The translations under genes were made by a program, and so were the position numbers. From Cloeon dipterum (taxonomy: Eukaryota; Arthropoda; Insecta; Ephemeroptera; Baetidae), in contig NC_088789.1 of assembly GCF_949628265.1 (NCBI RefSeq), positions 34,341,883 to 34,405,882 on the forward strand: a stretch of DNA of 64,000 nt, in the 5' to 3' direction. The notes beneath the pieces were generated by a model. It ran no database searches. It saw only the letters and a program-made list of their open reading frames with translations, and was not told where the DNA came from. Numbering within the stretch: the stretch's first letter is position 1; each line of letters starts with the position of its first letter. Of the stretch, positions 1 through 11,400 are shown piece by piece.

Positions 1-439
1 CCCCGCCCTCGTGCGCAGTGGTGTGTGCGACAAGGAGAAGAAATTCTCAAAAGCTGGTTAGTCGTTTTTGCCAAAAATTTTTTAATATTTTACTTGAAAA
101 TTAAAATTCTGTCATAATATTAAAAAGTTCCCAGCAAGCTCTATAGATTTACACTTAAATATTTTAATATTGAAACTGGGATCTTAACTCCTTGCGCTTA
201 CTCTCTCGTATATTTCTAAAGACAACCAATCAGCGTTCGACTGCTGCGATCTGATTGGCTTACTCGTGATTTTTGTATTTCGTCGCGCGTTCGGGAAAAA
301 GTACCTGCTTTCTATGGGTCAGCGTAGAGGAAAAGCAAATTTCCTCTCGAGCCACCTGAAGGGTTAAACAAGGCAAAGAGATGTCCTTTTTAAGTGGTCA
401 GGATCGTCGCAGTGGAACAATTACAAAAAAAATCAGAAT

Positions 440-706
440 AAATGCGCAAAAATGTTCAAATTGGGCTTGTGTTTCGACGGGAGAGAGAAACTAAAAATAA
501 TGGTCATCTTGCGCACACTCACGCGCAGCCTGTTTGGTGTGTTTGCCACTAGACACAGAAACACGAGGCGGGCAGCGACGAAAAGTCTCACTCTTGTCTG
601 ACTGGGAGCAAGAGAGAAAAGGAGTCAGCCGCAAGTATTAAGTCACGGGAGCGAGAGCAAGACGGATTGAGCTACACAATTACACATTTCTCACTCGGCA
701 CTTTTT
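440..706 (+). repeat. Leader repeat, copy 1 (candidate 5' leader exon)
   Basis: This is the first of about ten copies of a 270-330 base segment that precedes the membrane-receptor genes. It contains a GA-rich stretch around 600-660 and ends at GTAAGT (707-712), a consensus splice donor. No receptor exon follows before the next leader copy at 2640, so this copy belongs to a unit that is truncated or continues as intron-like sequence. The segment is not conserved as a protein between copies. A role as non-coding first exon and promoter is inferred. Confidence 0.5.
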
Positions 707-712
707 GTAAGT

Positions 713-2639
713 CTTCCATCTGAATTATTTGTAATCGGGCACAGCCAGAAAGCACAAAAAGGATTAATTTTTAAATGGTATTCTTGCAAATGAAAAAAAA
801 AATTTTGCCTAAATTTATTACCCGGGAAACCGTGGGATTTTTCTAAAAGAATTTGGTTTACGAAATTATAACTTTCATCTGACTTTTATAAATTATTTTA
901 CCATTGGAATTAGTTCGAATTTGCATTTCGAGGAAAGTCCAACTTGCAAAAGTTGCTAGGCAGATAGAAAAACTAGCGCGGCTGTGTGTTGGCCTTGGAA
1001 ACATCCGGCCATGATATCTCCGCAGAAAGTCATAAACATTTGTATGTTAATGCGTCGGGCCTAAAAGAGAGGCGCAACAAAATAACAGATAGATATAAAT
1101 TTCATTTGATTCGCGGCTTAATTTGTGAAGCAACAATATGAACCGATTTTGCTTCTAAACCACTTCGAGATTCGAGAGTAGCAGTACAGCTACAATATTG
1201 CATGTTCTCTTGATGTGATGATTGTTTTTAATTGGCGAGAGAGTTTTTAGGATTTAAAAGTCGATTTTAGATGACTTCCAAGCCTAATAAAGCACCGTTT
1301 TAAAAGGCATATTAAAAAAATTCATTTAGCAAAAATAATAGAAGTGTAATGTTATTTGTTTTTTAAAGTTTCATTATATTTATATAATTATTCTATTGAC
1401 ACTAGCAAGAATTAACAAAAATAATAATAATTAATGAAATCTTTCCAATTCTGTCCAGACGTATTTTGGGAATTAGCCTGAAACCTGCACGGTCCTCTTT
1501 TCGACTGAATTCGCGCTAAAATAGTTTCGCTAGAATTTATTAGATAAATTTTCTCAGCCTAATTTAGTCAGTGTTTTATTGAGTTGCTCTTTTAGCCATT
1601 TAAGAGCAAAAAAAGCGCAACAAACAGTATTTATAAATAGTTTTTCTTGCTTTCATCGGCGGGGAATTCTAGGAAATCTGGACTGGTGTTTTTCTAAACT
1701 TTTTTTATTCATTTTTATTTTGCTGGTCAGCTGATCAATGTCCAAACAAAACAGCTCGGTTGGCGTTGACCTTTGTGACCTCATCGAGCTCAGATAAGTT
1801 TTTATTTCTTTGACGTTAACGATTGTAAAACTAGGAGAAATTAAATCTGGATATTATATTTCCTGAATCAAACTTTGGCTCTGCTGAGATGATAATAATT
1901 TTTCAATATCGGAAATGAAGCAGCTTGAATTTCGAAAGTGGTGATTTTAAAGTGTCAAGGCCACTTTTGTGATATCAGAGTGGAGGTTGGCAGTTGCTAG
2001 GACATAAAAAAGAAACGGAGAGAAGCGACGGCTGGAATAAAAAGCAGCGTCGATAGGATAGGAGACACGAAAAAAGGGCCGCGCATAGCGAAGTGTCGTG
2101 ATAAATTAATTAAATGGGCAGCAGTTCTAGTTAATTTATTTCAATTTTTGCCTCGCCCTTCGCCTCAACACTAAACATACCAAGGTTTGTTTATTTGCCC
2201 CTTCGAAGAGGCGAGTTGAACGAAATGGAAAATTATCTCGAATAAAATCAAATGGGATTTGACGGAAGGCGTAAGGTCAATTAATGAAAAATTCAATTTT
2301 GGCTTTCAAATAGCTTCCTTTGCTGCGGCGAGATTAAATTTTAACTATCACATTAAAAGTTGAGAAACCCTTTATTTTTCCAACCTGACCGCTTCAGGCA
2401 ATAAAACATCCAAAAATTCTATCAAATATGGTACGTTAGATTATTAGAAAAGTGCGTGTGTCACTCGCGCAGGCAAAAGCCATTTTAAAATTATTTGTCA
2501 ACCAAACTTATTTAGCAAGCTGCTGTGATTTTTTTTCTAGATGGAATTAAGTTAAGAATAGGGTACGTGCAAGTTCAAATAATAATGTTCAAATTGAAGT
2601 TCTTGCCTTTGAAATATTAAAAAATAGCTTTTAAGTTTG
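713..2639. other. Intron-like unit sequence, no gene seen
   Basis: AT-rich sequence with no convincing reading frame. Blocks recur in the same order at 12150-13330 and in reverse at 40400-41350, 46050-46560 and 47500-48840, which marks it as the long first intron of the duplicated receptor unit. The stretch 1-439 also holds nothing that I recognise. Confidence 0.45.
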
Positions 2640-2957
2640 AACGGATGAGTTGGTTAGCAAAAATGAGAGGTCGCGCGTTCGGCTGCGAGTGGTGGCTCTC
2701 CGGCTTTTATGTGTTTCGGCGGGAGCGGGAAACTAGATGGCCATAGCTAGCGCACACTCACGAGCAGCCTGTTCGGTGTTTGACACTAGATAAATAAAAA
2801 CACACAAGGCGGTCGCGGCAGCCACGAAAAGTTTTCCTCTTCTCGATCTGACTAGGAACAAGAGAGAAAAGGAGGCAGCCGCAAATAAGTCGCAAGCGAG
2901 AGAAAAAAATCAAAAGAAGAGTCGGATGAGCTACACCTTTTTTACTCGGCACTTTTT
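2640..2957 (+). repeat. Leader repeat, copy 2 (candidate leader of the 4.7 kb receptor gene)
   Basis: This copy lies upstream of the 4724 receptor start and ends at the donor GTAAGT (2958-2963). A matching acceptor (TTTTCGCAG, ending 4710) lies 13 bases before the receptor ATG. The simplest reading is a 5' UTR exon here joined over a 1.75 kb intron to the first coding exon. The intervening 2964-3600 resembles the intron of other units, 3605-3632 is a poly-T tract, and 3640-4127 holds nothing recognised. Confidence 0.5.
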
Positions 2958-4127
2958 GTAAGTTTCGCAGCACTCGTATCTAATTGCCAGTTCTGAAATG
3001 ATTTTTTTTAAAATAGTATTCTTGCAATTGAAACAAAATTTTGGTCCAAATATGATTCCCGAGAAGCCGTGTCAATTTTTAAAAGCGTTGCATTATTATT
3101 CAACTATCGGAATTAATTTGAATTCCCATTTTGAGAATAGGCCGACTGACAAAATTGCTAGACAGATAGAAAATGCGGCTCTCCTGCTGACCTTTTAAAT
3201 ATTTTTGGCCGCAGGAAAATCAAACATTTGGATAATATTGGGCTGTGTCTAAAAGAGAAGGCGCGCAGCATAGAGGCTCATCCAAGCATTCTTTTGATTC
3301 GCAGCTCATTTGTACCAATTTAGCTTCTAAACCACTTCGATTGCAGGTTCTCCTTGATTTGATACATTCTTTTTAATTGGTGAAGGCTTAATTTTAAAGT
3401 CGGTTATAGACGACTCCCAAGCCAAATAGGATAATTTTAAAAGGCAGTTGTGTTAGTTGAAGAAGTCGTATTATTTTATTTAATGAATGAATTATTTATT
3501 TAAAACATATTAATTATTTTGAGAAGTCTTGAGGATATTGGGAAAAATCCTCCTTGGTGCAGTAAAAATCCTCGCGCTGAAATAATTTCACAAGAAATTT
3601 ATCCGTTTTTTTTTTTTTTTTTTTTTTTTTTATTGAATAGTTGCAATTTTCTCAGCCTTATTTAGTCATCGTTTCTACTTTATTATTGTGTGCTATTATT
3701 GGTGATCCATTCATTGAAAATTTTACGTTGAAATTGATATGATTTAAGTAAAATTTGAGGTTAGAATTATGTGTTCGAGGAACCAGAATTGCGTTGGAAT
3801 TTCTCCAAGCCGCACAAATTTCTTTCCAATTTAAAACTTTTTGCACAGAAAAAACCAAAAGGAAATCGTAATAGCGATACACAATATTTTATTTTTCCAT
3901 TAAAAAAGATGTTACATACTAAAAGAATGTGTGGAACAATCAAACATATGCTGCTATTTTAATTAGAAAAAAGAAATGGTGTGATTTCACTTTGTAATTT
4001 AAAAATATACGCTCCAGCTTTTCCCGTCAGGCATTTAATGGAGCCAATTAATCCTATATTTTCAAACAGGAGAATAGGCATGGAACGGAAAAATCTTTCT
4101 TGGATTTTATGACATTTGCGCTGTGAT

Positions 4128-4535
4128 TTAAGACTCTGCTCGAGAAACGATTTCTTTTAATGTGCTCCAACCAATAATTGGTCCGCTGCCAATCTCCGTA
4201 GAATGGTTAAACCATTTTTTATATTGTTTAAACCTTGTTGGCTGGTCTAACTTTCTGTTTTCTTCAATGCACAGCAGCGGCATTGAGTCTTTGGTCATAG
4301 GGGAAGAGGCTGCGTGTTCGGGGTCACCAAATTTGGTCGGGAAAGAGTTGACAAAATAAGAATTCTTCATTAAGTAAGGTTCATTTAATACACCAACTAG
4401 ACTGTAATACATTACAATTACATAAATTATTTTGATATTAACTTCGCACTTTCCCCAAATACGTGTGCGACTTAAAACAATCGACTGTCTAACCGACACA
4501 CCTGACGAAGAATGATAAAATTTGAATATCATCAT
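4128..4535 (-). CDS. Unrecognised 135-codon open frame in the presumed first intron
   Basis: A single open frame on the strand opposite the receptor gene. The part read from about 4395 downward has balanced, coding-like composition and follows an acceptor-like TTACAG, so it may be a terminal exon or a decayed fragment rather than a complete gene starting at 4535. I see no signal peptide, membrane span or known motif. It is absent from the equivalent place in the other receptor units, so it probably arrived after they duplicated. It could be chance, and no function is proposed. Confidence 0.22.
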   Translation of the reverse strand: MMIFKFYHSSSGVSVRQSIVLSRTRIWGKCEVNIKIIYVIVMYYSLVGVLNEPYLMKNSYFVNSFPTKFGDPEHAASSPMTKDSMPLLCIEENRKLDQPTRFKQYKKWFNHSTEIGSGPIIGWSTLKEIVSRAES

Positions 4536-4723
4536 TTAAAAACAGAAACAAAAATCATGAATAATATAATTACCCCAGACAAAAATAATAACAATACAAA
4601 AGAATCACGCCAAACGCTCAGCTATAAGTCTTGTATACCAAAACGAAAAAGTAACCATTTTGCGCCAGGAATTAGAGACTTTTAAGCACTAATTGTAAGG
4701 GTTTTCGCAGCAGTCTCTTCAAC

Positions 4724-7700
4724 ATGGCGGAATACAAGTCACGGAAGAAGAGGTGGATAGCGACACCGAACGTGCTCTTCATTGCATTATGTGTCTTCAT
4801 CTGTATTCCAAGCACGAAAGGAGTTTGCGAAATTGATTTTGATGATACGAGTGTCGACCGCTGGAAATTTCTGATTGGCGCGAGTCGTAAGTTTTATCTT
4901 AAATTAAAGATTTGTGAATAAGTTGTAAAATTCAAACGAAGAGAAATTTAGAAATTTAAGTACTTCACTTGCAATCAAATTTGAAAACAGATTTATTCTC
5001 TGATACGCTTTTGCACTACTCCCACTGCAATAATGGGGCTAAAATTATTTCATTTTGCAGCAAAACAACTTCTCTACGACTTCTGCAAGTACAACGGAAC
5101 AAGTAAAGGCGAACAATGTCATAGTTTTGGAATAAAGCAGACTGTAGATTTTGAAAAAGTGTGTGGTTGCCACATTCAGCAAAATAAAACCATCGAAGGC
5201 TCGTTTAGTTTCGACCTCGACTGCACAAGCAATTTAAGTAATGCCTTTAAATTGATGTAATTTTGCTTTTTATAAATATAATAAACGTTAAATTTTGCTC
5301 TGTTTTACTTTAGGCTACTGCCCTGAGAAACTAACAGTCACCTACAGGCAGGGCCCCAATGCGACGGCTCCACACCAGGTGCCAAGCCGCCGCGGCATAG
5401 GGAAGAATAACAATGAATCCCCCGGGAATCCACCGGGACCGGGAACTGGGGCAGATCCAGATGTCGCAACGAGTGGAATAAATGGCTGGCTGGTGGCTTT
5501 CATAATTTCCTTCGCAGTCAACGTTCTCACGATCTTATGCATATTCAAAGAAAAAGTGTATGACTTTTTGACTGCAATGTGGAACCGACTATCGAACAGG
5601 TGAGTTAATTGATAGCTTATTATTTTAAATTTGCCTCACGCACAAAAGGAATTATTTTATATTTTTAAAGAACAAATATTTATCTAGAAGCTTTGGAAGT
5701 TCAGCCAATTCAGAAGAAATATCGGCTGGTATACTTCTACAGCTGTACAATTTACAACTAATACAGTCATGTGCACATTATTATCATGAAAACAAAAATT
5801 AATGCAGTTATGCTCGATGAAGGTTGGACTCAATTGTTTATTCATACTTTATTTCTTCTGCAGGATAATGGATAGGGGGCAGCAGCTCCCTTCCTTCCAC
5901 CGACACCCAGCACCAGGATTGGCAACTGAGGAGGAGCCTGATATTGATTCAACCGAGACACCCCTGCGGGAACTTACAGGTATTATATTGATAATATATA
6001 TGGACCAAATTGATTCAACGCGCATGAATTTCAGTTAAATTGAAAAAGCCTAGAAATACGCAGACCATTTGACTTTATATCAAATTGTCTTTTCTGTTAG
6101 CAATAGCAGATGATAGTTAAAAATATATTATCGCGATTTCTCCGTTTTGAGTGGTCAGCGATCCGAGTGTTGCGCGCAATCGAAACGAGATCAATTTTGG
6201 CAGTGCAGATTTTTACCACTGGTCTGATTGGACAACAATAAAAACAAATACCACTGCCGGCCAATGAGAAACGTCCTTAGTCCTCTACCACAATGATTCA
6301 AAACGGGGAATTCACCTATTTGGATGGAAGGAAACATTTGTGCTTTTTTTGGTTAAATCGTGCGCTTATTCCTTTTGTAAGTGGTATATTTTTCGAGGAG
6401 TGTAAGGGAAATTGCAGGCCGTCGGATCTTCTAGATTGTTTTTGATTGAGTTTCGTTTTGCCACCAGGGAACACACCCCAGGTGCCAATCCCACGCGGCT
6501 CAACCTCTGCAGCGATTGAAATGGGAGAACCGATAGAGTCACTTGATGTCTCGGAGAGTGACGAGAGAGGTATTTCTCTTTCATGCGTGTTTACTATCAT
6601 GAAAAGATATTTATCTCCGGCATTTAACTGTATTAGAGTTGCGAGGAAATTATGGCTTATTTTCATTTATTCCAGGCGATACACACATTCGACCTGAAGG
6701 GAAAGCAAATCTAGGATTTTTCGAATCTGAAATAGATGGACATATTACCAAACAAAACGCAGACAAGTAATTATCCAGAGCTATGATCTAATTAAAAACT
6801 TATATCGCTCTTTCAAGTGTTTGTGTCTTGGTCATTCACTACGAGTTCAAAAACGATCCTGATTATTTCCGAAAGGGAGACGCCTGTGACGTAGAAAACC
6901 TCAAGACCTCCTTCGGGAAAAACCGGAATTGCAATTTCCGTAATTTGTCGCCAGACAAAAAGTTTTTGCTCCAACTTCTCGGTGACCAAGAAGAGCTTTT
7001 GCAGTTTTTCAACACACAAGGTATTGATCACGTTCAAATTAAAATTCATATCTAACTTGTATGATGACATTTCTGATTCAGGTGACGTGCCTTCTGTTTT
7101 CGTGCTTTTCATTCTATCTCGGGATGAAAACGGGAAAATACTGACTGACCACCTTGACAGGGAAACAAATGATTATGAATATTTCACAACAGATGAGGTC
7201 TTTGACTCTTTACAGAAGCTTAAAAAATTCGATAAATGTCTGAAAATCGTGAATTTTGGGGTGAGTTTCTAACACATTTTTACCTCGATATTAGGAAAAT
7301 TGCGAGATGATTAGACAAATTCTAATATTCTTTGAAATGATTCAGCCGTGTCGGGGGTCATTGGTTGATTCTATGTTCGACGAAAAGAAAAAAAACAAAA
7401 GATATGAAAACAGGAGATCATGCAGAATCACCACTCGCCCAGGAACGCACAACTATATCGTGTTCTATTCGACAGTTGAAAGTAATTTTTTAATGGCAAC
7501 GAATGTTCCTTCGTAATATAAATTTTTTAATAAATTTTACAGCGACAATGGCAAACACTGAAGAAAATGGTTCCTGGTTTGTCCGAAATATCTGCACGTG
7601 TCTGAACTATGCTGATGATGAGTCCTTGTTGAAATTCTTCACCATTGTTCAGAATCGAATGCATCAAGCGTCACGCATTTTCACAACCTTTGAAAAAAAC

Positions 7701-9528
7701 ACTCCACTGGGGCAGACACCAGAGCTCAAAATGTTTACACAGGACAGAAAATTCATAATCTCAAAGTGAGTGTCACAAATTAAACGGATGTTGTCGATAA
7801 AAACAATTCTGGAGGACTCATCATATAAATTTAAAGAATAGCAAACAGTGTAACTGTTTCATGCTACCGTTTATTTTAGGCTGAAAATACCAGCAAGAGC
7901 TATTTCAATCACTGATGGGTATGGTGAAGTGAGCAAAGTCAGAAATGAACGATTTTCTGAATATTTCTCCTGGAAATCGGATGAAGGACGAGATATCAGG
8001 GGTCGCAGAGGTTTCATTTTATCCGCGGTCAAAAGCACACAAGTGCAAGACGTGAAAAGAGCTCTTCGTATGCTAGACTTCGAAATTACAGACTGGAAAC
8101 TGAGTCGACCATCCATGGATATATATTTTAACATGGGTGAGTATCAAAATTGAACAATGAAGGAGTTAAAAATGGATTAATACTGGTTTTACAGTGTCCA
8201 AGTTGGAACCAGACGTGGGCTGCATTATGACCTGCATATTTGGCCCTGTGTGTAAAAACAAACACAAAGAGGTTTGCGTGCGCGTGGAAAACGGGCAAGA
8301 GATTCCAATCTCGAACATCCTACACAGTTTGGTCGGCCCAAAAAACGATAAATTGATCGAGAAGCCGAAAATTCTGTTCGTTGTCAACATGGAAGCACTA
8401 CAAACAGACAGTGTAAGCTCGACTCCAACTGCGATGCATAAGATATATGACATTGATACATATATATTTTAATTTAGTTCTCTGCTGTGGACATAGAAGA
8501 TTTACAAGTCTCTGCTACAAACCACAGTGGTTGGCTTGTCTTGATTTTAAAACACGAAGGTAGGTCCTGAAAGATCGTATTTTATTAAGGTGTACAATGT
8601 AAAAACTTGTTTCACAGATGCATTAAAGGAGCTGATTGAAATCTTTGAAAACATCGGCGAGAATAGCCTGCAAGAACTTCTAGAGCCTCTGCTAACTCGT
8701 GAGTCCAAAAGAGAGGATGTGGTTCTTCTGAATTCAACTATGCAGTATCTCATCAAATTTCCTAATTGGATAAGAGCATTTGTCAAACCAGATTTCAAGT
8801 TCAAAAAGACACAAAACCAACGAGGCCAAATGGATAATTCTGAAAATTCAACGAGAAATCCTCTTGCGGAGAAGATCAATTTTGATGCATTATTGAAAAT
8901 GGCCAATAGAATGTTTGAGGAAAACAAAAATTCGATTGAGAGCCATATTTGGAGTCCACATGTTTCAAGCGATATTGAATCTTCGAAAGAGTTGGATCTC
9001 GTCAGAGACTCAGCAGCGAGAGATAGAACTGACACGAGCATTCTTTGGCTGTTTAATTCAGTTGCTGGTGCAGGCAAATCGACCGTTCTCAAAGAAATGA
9101 GGCACCAACTCACCAATCACGATGGAGGGTTTAAAATACTGCTGATTCCTCTGAAAGAAAATGAATGGTACTTGCTTGAAATGCCTGCATTGAAAGTGGA
9201 TGAAATCGAATTCCTCGCAAAGACAACTTGCAATTCTCATGACGACATCAACAACTGGATTAAGAAGAGAGAAGTCATTGTTTTCCTCGACGGATTTGAT
9301 GAAGTGTGCCCAAATTTCAGAGAAGAAATGATCAACATTTTGATTGCATTAAATAATGCAAGAGTCCCACTCTTCATCGGGACCAGGCCTCACGAAGTGC
9401 ACCACATTCAAGAGAGGATAGAAAACTCGATGGCAGTTGAGATCGAACCACTGGATGAAGAAAAGCAAAATGAGTTGAAGCAGATCGTTGCCGGGGGCGG
9501 ATTAAGGCAACGCACGAGAAATGATTAA
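4724..9528 (+). CDS. Membrane-anchored tandem pseudo-caspase / NACHT receptor (NLR-like), 14 exons
   Basis: Coding exons: 4724-4886, 5061-5237, 5314-5599, 5864-5979, 6468-6569, 6676-6766, 6818-7020, 7082-7260, 7346-7481, 7543-7765, 7880-8136, 8195-8412, 8478-8559, 8618-9528. All junctions are GT-AG, and phases match throughout, giving 1047 residues. Domains in order: hydrophobic signal segment (about 14-33), Cys-rich ectodomain (34-130), Pro/Gly linker, membrane span (about 171-191, GWLVAF...), linker to 311, caspase-like domain 1 (about 312-545), caspase-like domain 2 (about 559-775), NACHT (about 880-1035). Domain 1 keeps Cys441 in PCRG and the small-subunit signature GSWF, but SRD (Arg393) replaces the catalytic SHG. 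Domain 2 has VVNMEA where QACRG belongs. NACHT shows Walker A AGAGKST (894-900) and Walker B FLDGFDEV. The C-terminus stops inside NACHT with an unrelated short tail. Role as an immune or death sensor is inferred from the domain families; the ectodomain is unrecognised. Confidence 0.8.
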
Positions 9529-9620
9529 AAAGACCGATCCGCATTATTAATAATCTTAATTTCATGAACTCACTTTGCTTTGTTTAATTTCTAATTTTCC
9601 ATTCTATTAATACAGTAGTC

Positions 9621-9626
9621 AATAAA
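9621..9626 (+). terminator. Poly(A) signal AATAAA for the receptor gene
   Basis: A canonical AATAAA lies 93 bases after the receptor stop codon. The Tctex copy on the opposite strand has its own AATAAA only 52 bases further on, so the two convergent transcripts would end almost on top of each other. Confidence 0.55.
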
Positions 9627-9677
9627 TAGAGGAGATTAATTAGCCAATCAATTTGCTACTTTTTTGAGAAACTGGAC

Positions 9678-9683
9678 TTTATT
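9678..9683 (-). terminator. Poly(A) signal for the Tctex-type gene on the minus strand
   Basis: AATAAA on the minus strand within a block that matches the 3' end of the 38.0 kb Tctex copy, where AATAAA is at 38556-38561. Here the signal lies about 670 bases past the stop, because unrelated repeat sequence separates the two. Confidence 0.5.
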
Positions 9684-9849
9684 TGAGTTTAGAAGTTGCT
9701 GAGAATATAGGCAAGCAGAGGCCAGTAAAAGGCGCATTTCTTGTTCTGAGGATTTCTGACTGCTCAAATTAGGCAGTAAGGCAAAATAAATACTATTTTC
9801 TTAAGTCTCATAATTATTCCAATGGACCACAGTTGAGGAAAGAGTGATT

Positions 9850-10120
9850 TTATTTCAAGCATATTCAGAGAGAACAAAGTTAATAATAAGCAAGGCAGAA
9901 TTAGTAATACTGAGGAGAGGCTCTTCATGAGAGGGCTGCGGTGACGGCGACGGAGTGCTCGACACATCGGACAGCCTTCCCGGTTCTCAGCGTGGACTGT
10001 AAGTTACAGGGAGCAGCAGGAAAATGCATTTTTCGTGGTGTCATATACACACAGAAAGGTAATCACTAATTTGATTTAAAAATAGTTTTGTCTTCTTGCG
10101 TCAGGAGGATTTTCTGCTCC
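9850..10120 (+). repeat. Unit-associated repeat D, copy 1
   Basis: A segment of roughly 250 bases recurring at 11095-11400, 49545-49690, 50480-50690 and 59440-59930. Shared landmarks are CGACGGAGTGCTCG, a block around GTGGACTGTAAGTTACAG, and CGTGGTGT. It sits between the Tctex stop and its poly(A) signal. In the 51.9 kb receptor the same sequence is read as the end of the last coding exon. Confidence 0.45.
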
Positions 10121-10354
10121 ATTTACGAAGTCAAAATCGTTGATTCTTGCTATATAAATTTTGCTGGCTGGGTGGTTGCAGAACTCATGCTGCTGTGCAT
10201 GACAGTTGTGGTGGCGAGAGTCACCACAAACCTTTTTATTTCATTATAGAGTTAAATAAAAATGTTTTGCAGAACTTTTTATTTATTTTTCTTTGTAATA
10301 ATCGGTTAGGCTTTATTTATAAAGACACCTTTTATCATTTTCTAGCCCAAAAAA

Positions 10355-10796
10355 TCAATCGTAATATACTGCAAAGACAGTTGCGACGGCCACAAGCTGT
10401 TTTGTCTGGTAGGTGGCGGTGAGGTGGTTGTCGCGCTCGCAGTCCCACAGCGGCCTGCTCTCGATGCTCACCCCCTGGTTCATTTTGTCCATCGTGTGCA
10501 CCACCACCACGAACTTGTACCTTCCATTCCACCACAAATAAATCACTTTAATTTTTTTAAATTAAATTTTCCAACCTTTGAAAGTCGAATTCGAGGATTT
10601 TCTCCCTGAGTTGTGTGGCGAGGCGCTGGGCGAGCCCTGGCAGGGCGTTCGGAGGAAAAGGTTCGGCGCTGAAGGTTTGCTCGAGCAGCTCGTCGACCAG
10701 CCTTTTGATCTCGCACGGACGGAAAGGCTTCGCCGACTCCAAATGGTACGTGTTGCACGCCTTGTTCTTCAAAGCCATCTTCTGGTATAAATTCAT
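10355..10796 (-). CDS. Tctex-type dynein light chain, copy A
   Basis: Two exons (10796-10576 and 10520-10355) encode 128 residues from the MNLYQK start, or 122 from the internal MALKNK (10778). The second half carries the Tctex1-fold signature: EFDFQRYKFVVVV, a central SRPLWDCERDN segment and an ending of VAVATVFAVYYD. It most resembles the DYNLT2B/TCTEX1D2 branch, light chains of the dynein-2 motor for retrograde transport in cilia; that assignment is from memory of the family. The intron is 55 bases and its donor reads GTTGG rather than the GTAAG of copies B and C, which may weaken splicing. A palindromic X-box lies 156 bases upstream. It is convergent with the receptor gene to its left. 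Confidence 0.75.
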
Positions 10797-10951
10797 TCTA
10801 TTTTTTCTTGTTTTGTTGCCCAGGCGACAAATAATAAAATAACACCCCAATTTTCTCACTAATGAGCGCGAGAAAGACCGAAACAAAGAACTCAAGCTGG
10901 GAAACACACTTGATGATGAGATATAGAGAGTAAATAAAAATAAAATAAATG

Positions 10952-10965
10952 GTTGTCATGACAAC
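10952..10965 (-). promoter_or_regulatory. RFX X-box GTTGTCATGACAAC, Tctex copy A
   Basis: A perfect 14-base palindrome fitting the RFX consensus (GTHNYYATRRNAAC), 156 bases upstream of the copy A start. RFX factors drive ciliary genes in animals, which suits a dynein-2 light chain. The equivalent place in copy B has a different but equally valid X-box. Confidence 0.75.
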
Positions 10966-11094
10966 CGCGAGGTTAGAATTTATTTTTCGACACAAAATGC
11001 TCGTAAAAATTATTCCAAATTTAATATTAAAGCCTTGGAAAAATTATATTGCAGTTAACAGCTTTAAAATTAAATTCAAACATAAAAAATATTT

Positions 11095-11400
11095 TAATCT
11101 AATCTGAGAGAGTAAAGATAATTAATAGCAAAAGGCAGAATTAGTAAATAGTATATTGAAGAGACGCTTTTGCGAAAGTCTTGACTCTTAGCCAAGCCGC
11201 AGATAGAGCGACGGCGACGGAGTGCTCGTCGACACATCTGACTGTCTTCCCAGCTCTGCGTGGACTGTGAGTTACAGGGAGCAGCGGGTATAACATTTTT
11301 CGTGGTGTTACAAAGAAGGTCACCATACATTTACTAAAATAAAACTATTTTTCTTCTCACGTCAGGTCGTGGTTGGCTTTTCTGCTCCATTTCTGGAGTC
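11095..11400 (+). repeat. Unit-associated repeat D, copy 2
   Basis: Same landmarks as the copy at 9850, here beyond the Tctex promoter and in front of the second receptor unit. No frame of useful length is conserved. The adjoining 11400-11780 is AT-rich and holds nothing recognised. Confidence 0.4.

Noticed and set aside
10615-10842. Open frames opposite Tctex copy A (repeated at 37927-38154 and 42476-42754)
   Set aside because: They recur only because the opposite strand codes for the conserved Tctex exon. They have no splice or domain support.
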